Assembly (NCBI GenBank): GCA_026988315.1
Contig: JALSLJ010000095.1
Span: forward strand, 24,433 to 88,432
Source of the DNA: Sulfurimonas sp.
Lineage (GTDB): Bacteria; Campylobacterota; Campylobacteria; Campylobacterales; Sulfurimonadaceae
Direction of reading: 5' to 3'
DNA: 64,000 bases
Part shown: positions 27,759 through 36,856 of the stretch, in pieces
Layout: every line of letters starts with the position of its first letter
Numbering within the stretch: position 1 is the stretch's first letter
The notes under the pieces: model-generated
What the model was told of the DNA's origin: nothing
Seen by the model: the letters and a program-made list of their open reading frames with translations, nothing else
Databases searched by the model: none
Made by a program: the position numbers and the translations under genes

Positions 27759-28250
27759 ATGCAAAAAATAGCACTCTACCCTGGTACTTTTGACCCTGTG
27801 ACAAATGGCCATTTTGATATCATTGAAAGAGCTCTTGGGCTTTTTGATGAAGTGATTGTAGCGGTTGCTATCTCACATGACAAAAAACCAATGTTTACAC
27901 TCAAAGAACGCATAGAGATGACACAAGAAGCAGTAAAATATCTAAAAAATGTAAGAGTTGTAGGGTTTGATAACTTAACAGTAGAACTTGCAAAAACTCA
28001 TAAAGCAAGTATTATTATACGAGGGCTTAGAGCTGTAAGTGATTTTGAATATGAACTACAACTTGGATATCTCAATAATTCTTTAGATGATACTATAGAA
28101 ACAGTCTATTTGATGCCAAAACTCAAGCACGCTTTCATCAGTTCATCCATAGTGAGAAACCTTCTAAAATTCAACGGAAAAACTGAGCATTTGCTTCCAA
28201 AAGATGTTCAAAAGATAATTGGGAGTATGACCTCATGTACATTACAATAG
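27759..28250 (+). CDS. coaD: Phosphopantetheine adenylyltransferase CoaD
   Basis: 163 aa from the ATG just after the ubiX stop; a GGGA site precedes it, whereas an upstream in-frame start at 27711 would add 16 unrelated residues. CoaD transfers AMP from ATP to 4'-phosphopantetheine, the penultimate step of coenzyme A synthesis. The HxGH-class motif is TNGHFDIIERA (about 15-25), with YPGTFDPVT in front. RGLRAVSDFEYELQL (about 88-102) is the substrate-binding segment, and the ISSSIVR motif is near residue 128. The 3' end overlaps tmk by 16 bases. Cytoplasmic, essential housekeeping enzyme. Confidence 0.96.
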   Translation: MQKIALYPGTFDPVTNGHFDIIERALGLFDEVIVAVAISHDKKPMFTLKERIEMTQEAVKYLKNVRVVGFDNLTVELAKTHKASIIIRGLRAVSDFEYELQLGYLNNSLDDTIETVYLMPKLKHAFISSSIVRNLLKFNGKTEHLLPKDVQKIIGSMTSCTLQ

Positions 28251-28804
28251 AGGGGATTGACACTGCTGGAAAAAGCACACAAATAGATATACTAAAAACT
28301 CATTTTAAAGATGCAATCATTACAAAAGAGCCAGGTGCTACTTCTATAGGCAAAGAGATTAGAGAGATGGTTCTTAATGCAAATGTGCAAAGTAAAAAAG
28401 CTGAATTTTTACTATTTTTAGCTGATCGTGCAGAACATATAAAAGAGGTCGTAGAACCAAATCTAAATAAGATGATTATCTCCGATAGAAGTGTGGTTAG
28501 TGGTGTAGCTTATGCTTTAGTGCAAGATGAGATAAATCAAACTGCTATACTTCACCTCAACAGATTTGCTACAAATGGTATCTATCCAAAAAAAGTTTTT
28601 CTACTTAAATTGAGCAAAAAAGAGTTAGAATTCAGACTCTCTCAAAAAGAACTAGATGGAATAGAGCTTCGTGGAGTAGAGTATCTACTTAAGATTCAGG
28701 ATGCACTTGTGGAGGCTACAAAACTTTTAGATATAGAGCTATTTGAGATAGATGCTACTAAAAGTATAGAGGAAATATCACAAGAGATTTTAGAAAAAAT
28801 CTAA
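28235..28804 (+). CDS. tmk: Thymidylate kinase
   Basis: 189 aa, somewhat short for the family (about 200-210). It phosphorylates dTMP to dTDP in DNA precursor synthesis. The P loop is GIDTAGKSTQ (about 7-16), with Thr instead of the common Gly after Asp. KEPGATSIGKEIREMVL (about 32-48) is the DR-type dTMP-binding segment in which the usual EPGGT is EPGAT. DRSVVSGVAYALVQ (about 88-101) and FLLKLSKKELEFRLSQ complete the signature. It is the last gene of the flgA-ubiX-coaD-tmk run; the next gene converges from the opposite strand after six bases. Confidence 0.93.
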   Translation: MYITIEGIDTAGKSTQIDILKTHFKDAIITKEPGATSIGKEIREMVLNANVQSKKAEFLLFLADRAEHIKEVVEPNLNKMIISDRSVVSGVAYALVQDEINQTAILHLNRFATNGIYPKKVFLLKLSKKELEFRLSQKELDGIELRGVEYLLKIQDALVEATKLLDIELFEIDATKSIEEISQEILEKI

Positions 28805-28810
28805 ACTGCA

Positions 28811-30061
28811 CTACACAACCATATTTCTTCCAGCAGCTTTTGCCTCATAAAGTGCCTTGTCTGCTTTTTCAAAAAAAGTTTCTTTACAGTCAAACTTTTC
28901 TAGTTGGGCGCAACCAAAACTACAAGTAACTCTATGCCCATGACTAAACTGATGGTTTTCAATCGCTTTTCTAGCAGATTCCGCCACTTTCTTTGCTCCA
29001 TTAATACTTGCCCCAGGCAGTAAAAATACAAACTCTTCTCCTCCCCATCTTGCAAACAAATCACTATCTCTGGTTCTTGAAGAAACCAAAGATGCTAACT
29101 CTATTAAAACATCATCACCAACCTTGTGCCCATAAGTATCATTGAATTTTTTGAAATAGTCTATATCCATTATTATCATTGATAATTTTACATTATATCT
29201 TTTAGCTATTGCTATCTCTTTATCAATTAGCTCATTAAAGCTTGCTCTATTTGCAATTTTTGTTAACTCATCTGTATAGGCTTTTTTATAAGTTTGTTTA
29301 TGACTTATTTTCATATGGGTAATTTCTGACAAGGATATAATAGTATGCTTAGAATGCTCAGTTTTTTTCAGTGTTATCAAGAAAGCTTTTGGCTCATGTG
29401 TATGTATCTCCTCTATAGCAACAACTCTTTTGTCATCTTGTAGTGCTAGAAGTTCCTCTATAGAACTTCCAATGCCATCCTTGGGGGTATAAAAATCTGG
29501 ATGCTCTATAAACAGTGAACTTGAAAATTTTATCTCTTCGTAGTTATCTACATCAAAAAAATCAAGTGTTTTGTTGTTTGCGAATACTGTATCATAGTTT
29601 TTATCTAAAACAAGAAGTAAATCATTTTGTAAATATGCTACTTCTTTTAAAATTTCAAGATGTGCATCATATCTTTTTTTCAACTCCATCTGCTCTATAT
29701 ATTTTTTGAGTTTATCACCAAGCTCATCAAGGTCAACTGGCTTTATTATGTATCCATCTATTTGCATATGTATAGATTCCATCAGATATGAACTCTCATT
29801 ATGCGCAGTAGTAAAAATAACGATTTGATTTGTATCAATTTTTTTTATCTCTTTTATCATCTCTATACCGTTCATAATAGGCATTTTTATATCCGATATG
29901 ATGATTTCAGGCTTATACTTTTTGTATAATTCTAAACCTTCAGAGCCATTTGTAGCAATATGAAGATTTTTGCAAAATCTCGCTATAAACTTTGAAAGCA
30001 TCTGTCTAATATTTTCTTCATCTTCTACATATAGTATCTTTATATCATTGTTATTCTTCAT
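28811..30061 (-). CDS. Response regulator diguanylate cyclase (REC-PAS-GGDEF)
   Basis: 416 aa. The receiver (residues 6-120) has YVEDEEN and phospho-acceptor Asp57 in SDIKMPIMNG, and ends in the KPVDLDEL switch region. A middle section (about 130-255) looks like a PAS-type domain (LLVLDKNYDTVFANNKTLDFF). The GGDEF domain (about 260-416) is intact: DELTKIANRASFN, MDIDYFKKFNDTYGHKVGDDVL, RWGGEEFVFLLPG. It should make c-di-GMP when phosphorylated. Its start overlaps the end of the upstream histidine kinase by 11 bases, so the two are a cognate pair. It is the output of the three-gene operon headed by the 16-repeat protein. Confidence 0.94.
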   Translation of the reverse strand: MKNNNDIKILYVEDEENIRQMLSKFIARFCKNLHIATNGSEGLELYKKYKPEIIISDIKMPIMNGIEMIKEIKKIDTNQIVIFTTAHNESSYLMESIHMQIDGYIIKPVDLDELGDKLKKYIEQMELKKRYDAHLEILKEVAYLQNDLLLVLDKNYDTVFANNKTLDFFDVDNYEEIKFSSSLFIEHPDFYTPKDGIGSSIEELLALQDDKRVVAIEEIHTHEPKAFLITLKKTEHSKHTIISLSEITHMKISHKQTYKKAYTDELTKIANRASFNELIDKEIAIAKRYNVKLSMIIMDIDYFKKFNDTYGHKVGDDVLIELASLVSSRTRDSDLFARWGGEEFVFLLPGASINGAKKVAESARKAIENHQFSHGHRVTCSFGCAQLEKFDCKETFFEKADKALYEAKAAGRNMVV

Positions 30062-32003
30062 TAAAATTCATCCTAAATTCTGCTCCATCTTTTGTATTAT
30101 TTACACTGAGTGTAGCCTCCATATTTTCTTCAATAATCATTTTTGACATATAAAGCCCCATACCAGTTCCCTTGCCCTGCTCTTTTGTTGTAAAATAAGG
30201 CTCAAAAATTCTCTCAAGTATATCTTTTGGTATGCCCCCAGCATTATCTCTAATGGAGATAGAATTATCTCTTAATACAATCGATATTTTTGCATTTTCA
30301 ATTTTTTGTTCCAAAAGAGCATCTTTTGCATTGTTGATGAGATTTAAAATCACCTGCTGAAACTCATTTTTAAATCCATCTACTTCAAACCCTTCACCCT
30401 CTATAGACACATCTATTTTGTGACTTTCTAGTTGTGCAAGCTGCATTGATATAGTTGCTTTTATAGCTTCTTTTACATCAAAAAATTCTTTCTCTTTATC
30501 TAGCCTATAAAAGTTTCTAAAATCATCAATAGTTGTTGACATAAACCTAATAACATCTTTATTCTTTTGAATAAATTGATTTAAAAAAATCTCATCAATC
30601 AAGCCATCTTCGTAGTCATATTTTAAGTTTTGTATCCCTATGCTTAGTTCATTTAAAGGTTGTCTCCACTGATGAGCAATAGCACCTATCATCTCACCCA
30701 TGGATGCCATTTTAGATTGTTGCTGTAGTGTTTGAAGCTGTTTTATGTTTTCATCGGTTTTCTCTTTTACAAGACTTTCAAGATTTTCATTTAGCTCTTT
30801 GAGCTCTTTTGTTCTATCTTGAACCTTCTTCTCTATCTCTTTTTTAGAGTTTTGAATTTTTTCCACCATCGCTTCTAAAGAATCAGACAGCTCTCCAATT
30901 TCATCAGAAGTTTTTACACCCTCAAATACAACATCCTCTTCCATGTTTTTAGAAGCCACGGTTTGAGCTTTTTGCTTCAATCTTACGATAGGTGTGATAA
31001 GATATTTTACTAATAGCAAAGTTGAAAAAGCAATAATAAGTGTCGCTATTAGTATATAAATAGCAAGAAGTTTTTTATACTCATCAGATTGCTCTTTTAA
31101 AAAAACATCAGATGCACTGAGTGCAATCACAATGCTTTTATCATCTAATATATCTATTTTTTTATAACTAAAAGCTAAATTATTATCAAAATAGGATTTT
31201 TCTTCCAAGGAAAAGTCATTTTGTAATTTCTCATCTTTTCCAAATTCAAAACCAAACACCTTGTCTTTATCTTTATGATAGAGATAATAGCCATCTTCAT
31301 TTGCTAAATAGATGTTTTTCTCAGATGAATAATTGTAGTTTATAGGTGTAAATAGTTTATATATATCTGCATTTACAATTAAAATAGCAAAAATACTATC
31401 ACCATCATATACAGGTACTGCCACCCTAATTGTTGGGAGGTATGGCAAAGACAAAATACCATTTTCTCTATTTAAATTTATTTCAGATATATACACCTCA
31501 TCTTTTTTTAATGTTTTTGCTTTTTTAAAATAGTCTCTTTTAGATTTATTTTGTAGATCTTCATTTTTAATAATAACAATCTCTCCCTTATTACCCTTTA
31601 CTACAGTGAGTAGTTCTTTTCCATTTTTTGCATCTATTAGTCTAATATTGAAGTAAGCTTCCTTATGTTCGAGTATTGATTTTATATTTTTTTCAAATCT
31701 TTTTTTCAAACCACTGAGGGTATCGTTTGTCTTTTTATCATAACCATACTTATTTTTAGTTGCTCTTATGATGGCTTGAATATTCTCGTCATTTGCAAAC
31801 AGCTTTACATCCCCAACCATCCCTTGTATATTTTCATTTATGGTTTTTGAATACTCATCAAGCTCTAAAACTAAGGAGCTTAAAAGATTTTGTTTGAAAT
31901 ACTCTCTCACTTGTGTATATGATAAAAAAGCAAAGACAATAACCCCTAAACCAGCGATAACAAATGTTCCAATCGCTACCTTAGTAGATATACTAATCTT
32001 CAT
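30051..32003 (-). CDS. Cache-type sensor histidine kinase of the repeat-protein operon
   Basis: 650 aa. A membrane helix at about 8-28 and another at about 312-335 enclose a long periplasmic domain with the double-Cache look (NIRLIDAKNGKELL, VYISEINLNRENG, RVAVPVYDGDSIFAILIVNADI, YLANEDGYYLYHKD). A HAMP segment (about 337-385) and a coiled coil follow. The kinase core has the phospho-acceptor His in IAHQWRQPLNELS, then NLINNAKDALL, DNAGGIPKDIL and GTGMGLYMSKMII. The gene overlaps the upstream repeat-protein gene and the downstream REC-GGDEF gene by 11 bases each, so all three are coupled. The repeat protein is a plausible periplasmic partner or ligand carrier (inference). Confidence 0.94.
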   Translation of the reverse strand: MKISISTKVAIGTFVIAGLGVIVFAFLSYTQVREYFKQNLLSSLVLELDEYSKTINENIQGMVGDVKLFANDENIQAIIRATKNKYGYDKKTNDTLSGLKKRFEKNIKSILEHKEAYFNIRLIDAKNGKELLTVVKGNKGEIVIIKNEDLQNKSKRDYFKKAKTLKKDEVYISEINLNRENGILSLPYLPTIRVAVPVYDGDSIFAILIVNADIYKLFTPINYNYSSEKNIYLANEDGYYLYHKDKDKVFGFEFGKDEKLQNDFSLEEKSYFDNNLAFSYKKIDILDDKSIVIALSASDVFLKEQSDEYKKLLAIYILIATLIIAFSTLLLVKYLITPIVRLKQKAQTVASKNMEEDVVFEGVKTSDEIGELSDSLEAMVEKIQNSKKEIEKKVQDRTKELKELNENLESLVKEKTDENIKQLQTLQQQSKMASMGEMIGAIAHQWRQPLNELSIGIQNLKYDYEDGLIDEIFLNQFIQKNKDVIRFMSTTIDDFRNFYRLDKEKEFFDVKEAIKATISMQLAQLESHKIDVSIEGEGFEVDGFKNEFQQVILNLINNAKDALLEQKIENAKISIVLRDNSISIRDNAGGIPKDILERIFEPYFTTKEQGKGTGMGLYMSKMIIEENMEATLSVNNTKDGAEFRMNFNEE

Positions 32004-33783
32004 AGCTGCTATCTTCTAACACTAAAGATATTGTTCTATTAGCAAGTTCAACTACACTATATACATCTGATGGAGTTTTATTTTTAACAACAGCAATACT
32101 ATATACGCTTGGCTCTATTCCATAATAAACCCGTATCTCAGAGATGGTTGCACTCACTATTCTAAGTGCATTATAAACAGATGTAGGTGTGATAGTTTCA
32201 TCTTTTTGAATTATTGTTTTTACAGATACAAGATTACCTCTGTCCTTGATTTTTTGCAAGCTCTCTAAAAGTTTTAATGACTCCTTAAACACATCACTAG
32301 GTTTTTTTGAGGTAGTTGTTTTCATGCTTAATTTTTTTGTATCTTTTAAAAAATAGTTTGTTAGTTTTTGTATATCATTTTGAATCTTTTCTGCTAAAAC
32401 AAAGGTTTCATTTGGTGTATAATCTATGTTTAACAAAGTATCTAGTTCATAAGAAATTTTCCAAAGGTTATCATAAACATCTGATGAAGTTTTATCATTA
32501 TAGTGTTTCTTATTTAGAAGCTCTCTATAAGATTCTAGGCTATATTTATTTTCTTTAGAAAATATATGTTGACTTACAAGATTTAACTCATCATCAAGTC
32601 TAATAATAAGCTCATATACCTCACTCGGTGTTATTGCAGTGCTTGGATCACTTGGACTTTGTGATGGCTTAAAACCTTCAAGCTCTTTAAATTTTGAAAT
32701 TTTTTCTAGATTTTCTACCCCTTTAACATAGACATGGATAGGTTTTAAACCATAAATATAAGTAGTTTTTTTGGCTTTAAGCTTTATACCTTTTAAAATT
32801 TTTATAGATTCTATTTTATTGAGTATATATTCGCTCAAAGCATACACATCATCAGGGGTCTTTTTTAGGGTTGACTTTGGGTATTGGTTTAACTTTTTTC
32901 CAAGTTCAAAAGATGGTAAAATAGAAATAGCATACTCAAGATTCTGTACAACATCTGCAGGTGTTTTTTTCTCTTTTATCTCTTTTAGTTTAAAAGATCT
33001 CTCTACACCTAGTCTTCTTGAGATTCTATTTAGTTCTGCTGTTAGTGTTTGAATTGAATCATATACCTCTGTGGGAGAAATTATTTTTTGTTTTACATCT
33101 GGTATAGGAACAGGTTCCATCCAGAGTTTTTTTTGTATTTTATTTATTTTGTTTAAAAGCTCTATAGATTTATACAGTGCATGGTTTGGATGTTGATGCT
33201 CTTTTCGTTTTGGTTTTTGAATATTTACTTGTTCCCTTTGGGTTGATGCCAAAAACTTAATAACTTCTATAATTTGTTCTGTTTGAATATATACATCTGT
33301 TGGTGTAAATCCTTGTCCTAACATCTTATCAAAGGCTAAAGAGATTCCCCATAACTCCCTGTAAACATCACTGGGTGTTTTATTTGTATATTTTTTTGGT
33401 ATAAATCTTTCCTCTTTTAAGATTTTTTTATTTTTTAAGAGATGTGCTACCTCTATTTTTAATCTTATAACATTCTCATAAACATCTTCAGGTGTTATAT
33501 CTCGTGGTGGGACTGGAGGTAGAGTAATCTTCCCAAAATCATTTATCTCTCTATATTTATTTACCTTTGAGAGTATTTCGAGCGTTTTTTGAAGAACATG
33601 TCTAGGGGATTTGTTTTTTTGCTTTTCTACCTCATCAAGTTTGTCATAAATATTGTGCTCTTTTCTCAGCTCTATAACCATAGACTTCAGCACAACAGAC
33701 TCAGCATAAACATCAGATGGTGTTTTTTCTTCAGCAAAAACATCCACAGATAGCAACAATAAAACTATAATTAGTATCTTCAT
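31993..33783 (-). CDS. Exported protein of sixteen TPxDVY helical repeats, unknown function
   Basis: About 596 aa from the ATG at 33783 (GAGGA site; a TTG two codons earlier is less likely). Signal peptide MKILIIVLLLLSVDVFA. The rest consists of sixteen units of about 30-45 residues, each starting with a helix cap like TPSDVY or TPTDVY, then an amphipathic helix and a variable linker. They fall into four blocks of four in fixed order: types begin TPxDVY-x-x-E..I, then ..Kx-LELL-KI-KI, then TPxEVY..I..L..EL, then TPSDVY..LW.IS. I know of no named family. It is the first gene of an operon with a Cache kinase and a diguanylate cyclase; a periplasmic ligand-binding or scaffold role is inferred only from context. 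Confidence 0.85.
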   Translation of the reverse strand: MKILIIVLLLLSVDVFAEEKTPSDVYAESVVLKSMVIELRKEHNIYDKLDEVEKQKNKSPRHVLQKTLEILSKVNKYREINDFGKITLPPVPPRDITPEDVYENVIRLKIEVAHLLKNKKILKEERFIPKKYTNKTPSDVYRELWGISLAFDKMLGQGFTPTDVYIQTEQIIEVIKFLASTQREQVNIQKPKRKEHQHPNHALYKSIELLNKINKIQKKLWMEPVPIPDVKQKIISPTEVYDSIQTLTAELNRISRRLGVERSFKLKEIKEKKTPADVVQNLEYAISILPSFELGKKLNQYPKSTLKKTPDDVYALSEYILNKIESIKILKGIKLKAKKTTYIYGLKPIHVYVKGVENLEKISKFKELEGFKPSQSPSDPSTAITPSEVYELIIRLDDELNLVSQHIFSKENKYSLESYRELLNKKHYNDKTSSDVYDNLWKISYELDTLLNIDYTPNETFVLAEKIQNDIQKLTNYFLKDTKKLSMKTTTSKKPSDVFKESLKLLESLQKIKDRGNLVSVKTIIQKDETITPTSVYNALRIVSATISEIRVYYGIEPSVYSIAVVKNKTPSDVYSVVELANRTISLVLEDSSYED

Positions 33784-33908
33784 AAACAATCCTCATATAA
33801 TATAATGATTTTATCACTGCTCCCTTTAAAATTGCCTTTACTTCTACTTTGTAATATCACATAAAAATGGTATCCTTTCATAACAAATTATATACACAAG
33901 GTTGGTTG

Positions 33909-35120
33909 ATGATAAAATCATTAAGAGGTATGAATGATATTTTAAGTGAAGATTATGAACGCTACACTTATTTTATAAAAACTGCTTCAGATGTTGCAAG
34001 TAGATATGGCTTTCATTTTATTGAAACCCCTCTTTTAGAAGAAACTGCCCTGTTTAAACGATCAGTTGGTGAGTCTAGTGATATTGTAGGCAAAGAGATG
34101 TATCAATTCATTGATAAAGGTAAAAATGATGTTTGTCTTCGCCCAGAGGGAACCGCTGGTGTTGTTCGTGCCTTTATTCAAAAAAAACTAGATAAAGCTG
34201 GTGGAACTCATAGATTTTTCTACCATGGTTCTATGTTTAGATATGAAAGACCTCAAAAAGGGCGATTAAGACAGTTTCATCAATTTGGTGTTGAGAGTTT
34301 TGGAGTAGATAGTGTTTATGAAGATGCAACTATGATTATGATGGCAAGTGACATCCTAAAAGAGTTAGGTATTGGATATAGACTTCAACTAAACTCTTTG
34401 GGTGATAATAACTGCATGCCAGAGTATAAAAATAAGCTTATTAAATTTGTAAAAGAGGGTGAAGATAGTATTTGTGAAGATTGCGTCAGAAGGCTAGAAA
34501 CAAACCCTATTCGTGTTCTTGATTGCAAAAATGAAAGATGTCAAGAACTATACAAAGATGCTCCTAAACTACTAAACTGCTTATGTGAGAGTTGTGAAAA
34601 AGATTTTACCACACTTCAAAAAATTTTAAATGAAAATGGTGTTGCGTATGAGATAGATACCAATCTAGTTCGTGGACTAGACTACTACTCAAAAACTGCT
34701 TTTGAATTTGTAAGTGATAATATCGGAAGTCAAAGTGCTATAGCTGGTGGTGGTCGCTACGATAGACTGGTAGAGTTCCTTGATGGACGCCCTACTCCTG
34801 CTGTTGGTTTTGCTATGGGAATTGAGAGACTCATGGAACTCATAGTGATGCCTGAGAGTTTAAAAGATGGCTATTATATTGGTGCTATAGATGAAAAAGC
34901 TATCAATTTAGTGCTACAACTTGCACAAAGAAAAAGAAAAACAGATAAGGTGACTGTTGAGTATAAGGCTAAAAATTTCAAAAATCACATCAAAGGTGCA
35001 AATAAAGTAGATGCGAAGTATTTTTGTATTGTTGGTAGTAATGAGATTGTCAATGGCACTATTGTTGTTAAAAATTTAGAAAACAAAACAGAACAAATTA
35101 TTAAGCAAAAGGAATTTTAA
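33909..35120 (+). CDS. hisS: Histidyl-tRNA synthetase
   Basis: 403 aa. The start is set at ATG 33909 (AAGG site 7 bases before), giving MIKSLRGMNDIL, the standard beginning; the frame is open 14 codons further upstream but those residues are unrelated. Class II motifs are clear: motif 2 FYHGSMFRYERPQKGRLRQFHQFGVE (about 98-123), the histidine-specific sequence LVRGLDYYSKTAFEF (about 256-270) and motif 3 GGGRYDRLVEFLDGRPTPAVGFAMGIERL. A C-terminal anticodon-binding domain follows, rather short. The cysteine-rich insert CEDCVRRL..CQELY..CLCESCE (about 178-222) is found in many HisRS. Stop and next start overlap (TAATG). Confidence 0.97.
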   Translation: MIKSLRGMNDILSEDYERYTYFIKTASDVASRYGFHFIETPLLEETALFKRSVGESSDIVGKEMYQFIDKGKNDVCLRPEGTAGVVRAFIQKKLDKAGGTHRFFYHGSMFRYERPQKGRLRQFHQFGVESFGVDSVYEDATMIMMASDILKELGIGYRLQLNSLGDNNCMPEYKNKLIKFVKEGEDSICEDCVRRLETNPIRVLDCKNERCQELYKDAPKLLNCLCESCEKDFTTLQKILNENGVAYEIDTNLVRGLDYYSKTAFEFVSDNIGSQSAIAGGGRYDRLVEFLDGRPTPAVGFAMGIERLMELIVMPESLKDGYYIGAIDEKAINLVLQLAQRKRKTDKVTVEYKAKNFKNHIKGANKVDAKYFCIVGSNEIVNGTIVVKNLENKTEQIIKQKEF

Positions 35121-36847
35121 TGGATTATATACATGCAGCATGGGATATATTGATAAACTTTATAGAGTTTTTTTTACTAGCGGGCATTGTTGGTCTTATA
35201 GCACTTTTCATTTATGATAAATATGTTCAAAGAAGAAGTGCTTTGCTTATAAACTATCCTGTTATTGGTAGAGTTAGATACGCTTTTGAAGCTCTCAGAG
35301 AGCCTCTTCGTCAGTATTTTGCAGAAGAAACATTTTATGAATCAAAAGATAAGGTTGATTGGGTTTATAAGGCAGCTAAAGATTTACCAAATTATCAATC
35401 CTTCTCAGTAGCACAACCATTTTCAGGTTCAAGATTTGTTATTAAGCACTCACCAAATGTTCTAAATGAAGAGGAGGTAAGTGATGATACAAGTGTTGTA
35501 TTTGGGCAAGACAGGGAGATGCCATTTGTGTCTCACACCCCCCTAATACGCTCAGCTATGAGTGATGGAGCACTAAGTCCTGAAGCAGTTCGTGCGTTTT
35601 CAATTGCAGGTGCTACATCAAATCTCACTATAAATACAGGAGAGGGCTCACTTACATCCAATCATCTTTTTACTCATAAACCAGACTTGAACAACTGTGA
35701 TTACCTTGAAATTGTTAATAGTACTCCATATTCAGAATTTATATTTAAAATAGGTAACTTTTTCTTTAACAAATCTGTAGCACTTAAATGGTACAGAACG
35801 GCTCTTTTGCATAAAAAAACTCAAAATACTTACATTTATGATACAACTTCACATGTGCTTTTTCGTGTTAACTGGAGTGCCCCAATAGAGTCATTTCCAA
35901 AAGAGGTACCAACTGATATACCAAACATGATTTTTCAAATGAGTTCAGGTCTTTATGGTGTTCGTGATGAAAATGGAAAGTTTGACGAACTGAGATACCA
36001 AAAAGTTATGAAATTTTGCCGTATGACTGAGATTAAAATTGCTCAGGGTGCAAAACAAACTGGTGGAAAATTAGCAGCAGCAAAAGTAACTGCCGACATA
36101 GCGTACTACAGAGGTGTTAAAGAGGGAGAAAATGTATTTTCACCAAATAGATTTCCCTTTGCAGACACAACAACTCAGCTTTTAGACTTTGTAGAAAGGC
36201 TCCAAAAACTTTCATCTAAACCTGTTGGATTTAAGATTGTTATCTCAGATGTAAACGATGTTGAAGAGATGGTGCAAGAGATGGCACAAAGAAAAATAGA
36301 TGGCAAAAGCATACCTGATTTTATCTCTGTTGATAGTGGTGAGGGGGGAAGTGCTACTGCACCACTTGAACTTATGGAAGCGGTTGGTCTTACAACCAAT
36401 AACGCACTTTATATACTTGATACAATGCTTAAAAAGTATGAAATTAGGCACAATATAAAAATAATCGCAAGTGGAAAAGTTCTTACGCCTGATGATATAG
36501 TTATCACCATGAGTATGGGTGCAGATGCAATAGGAATAGCTAGAGGTTTTATGATGAGTGGTGGATGTATCAGAGCTAGAATGTGTTCTGGTTTTGGTTC
36601 ACACACCTGTCCTGTTGGTTTAGCTACGCAAGATCTTAAAAAAAGAGCGTCGTATTTAGTTGTAAAGAAGGGAAGAGAGATAGGAAACTATCATACAAAT
36701 CTAATTAAAAGTTTAAAAGTTATTCTAGCTGTTATGGGTAAAAAAAGTATAAAAGAGTTAGATAAATCTTGCCTTACTTTTAAAAATCAAAATGGTGAAA
36801 TATTCTTTGATATTGATAAATATTTTCATCATAAACTACACATTTAG
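35120..36847 (+). CDS. Membrane-anchored FMN-binding glutamate-synthase-like protein
   Basis: 575 aa. A single membrane helix (about 15-30) precedes a domain homologous to the FMN/synthase core of glutamate synthase: SVDSGEGGSATAPLELMEAVGL (about 408), IKIIASGKVLTPDDIVITMSMGADAIGIARGF (split here over about 447-478) and GCIRARMCSGFGSHTCPVGLATQ with the cluster-binding cysteines. The glutaminase and NADPH parts of GOGAT are absent, so this belongs to the short, single-subunit group of unproved reaction. It starts one base inside the hisS stop, and speA follows 9 bases after. Whether it makes glutamate or another product is unknown. Confidence 0.82.
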   Translation: MDYIHAAWDILINFIEFFLLAGIVGLIALFIYDKYVQRRSALLINYPVIGRVRYAFEALREPLRQYFAEETFYESKDKVDWVYKAAKDLPNYQSFSVAQPFSGSRFVIKHSPNVLNEEEVSDDTSVVFGQDREMPFVSHTPLIRSAMSDGALSPEAVRAFSIAGATSNLTINTGEGSLTSNHLFTHKPDLNNCDYLEIVNSTPYSEFIFKIGNFFFNKSVALKWYRTALLHKKTQNTYIYDTTSHVLFRVNWSAPIESFPKEVPTDIPNMIFQMSSGLYGVRDENGKFDELRYQKVMKFCRMTEIKIAQGAKQTGGKLAAAKVTADIAYYRGVKEGENVFSPNRFPFADTTTQLLDFVERLQKLSSKPVGFKIVISDVNDVEEMVQEMAQRKIDGKSIPDFISVDSGEGGSATAPLELMEAVGLTTNNALYILDTMLKKYEIRHNIKIIASGKVLTPDDIVITMSMGADAIGIARGFMMSGGCIRARMCSGFGSHTCPVGLATQDLKKRASYLVVKKGREIGNYHTNLIKSLKVILAVMGKKSIKELDKSCLTFKNQNGEIFFDIDKYFHHKLHI

Positions 36848-36856
36848 AGAAAAATT

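Noticed and set aside
31993..33783. CRISPR-like or DNA-level tandem repeat in the TPxDVY gene
   Set aside because: The periodicity is at protein level; nucleotide copies are diverged and spacing varies.
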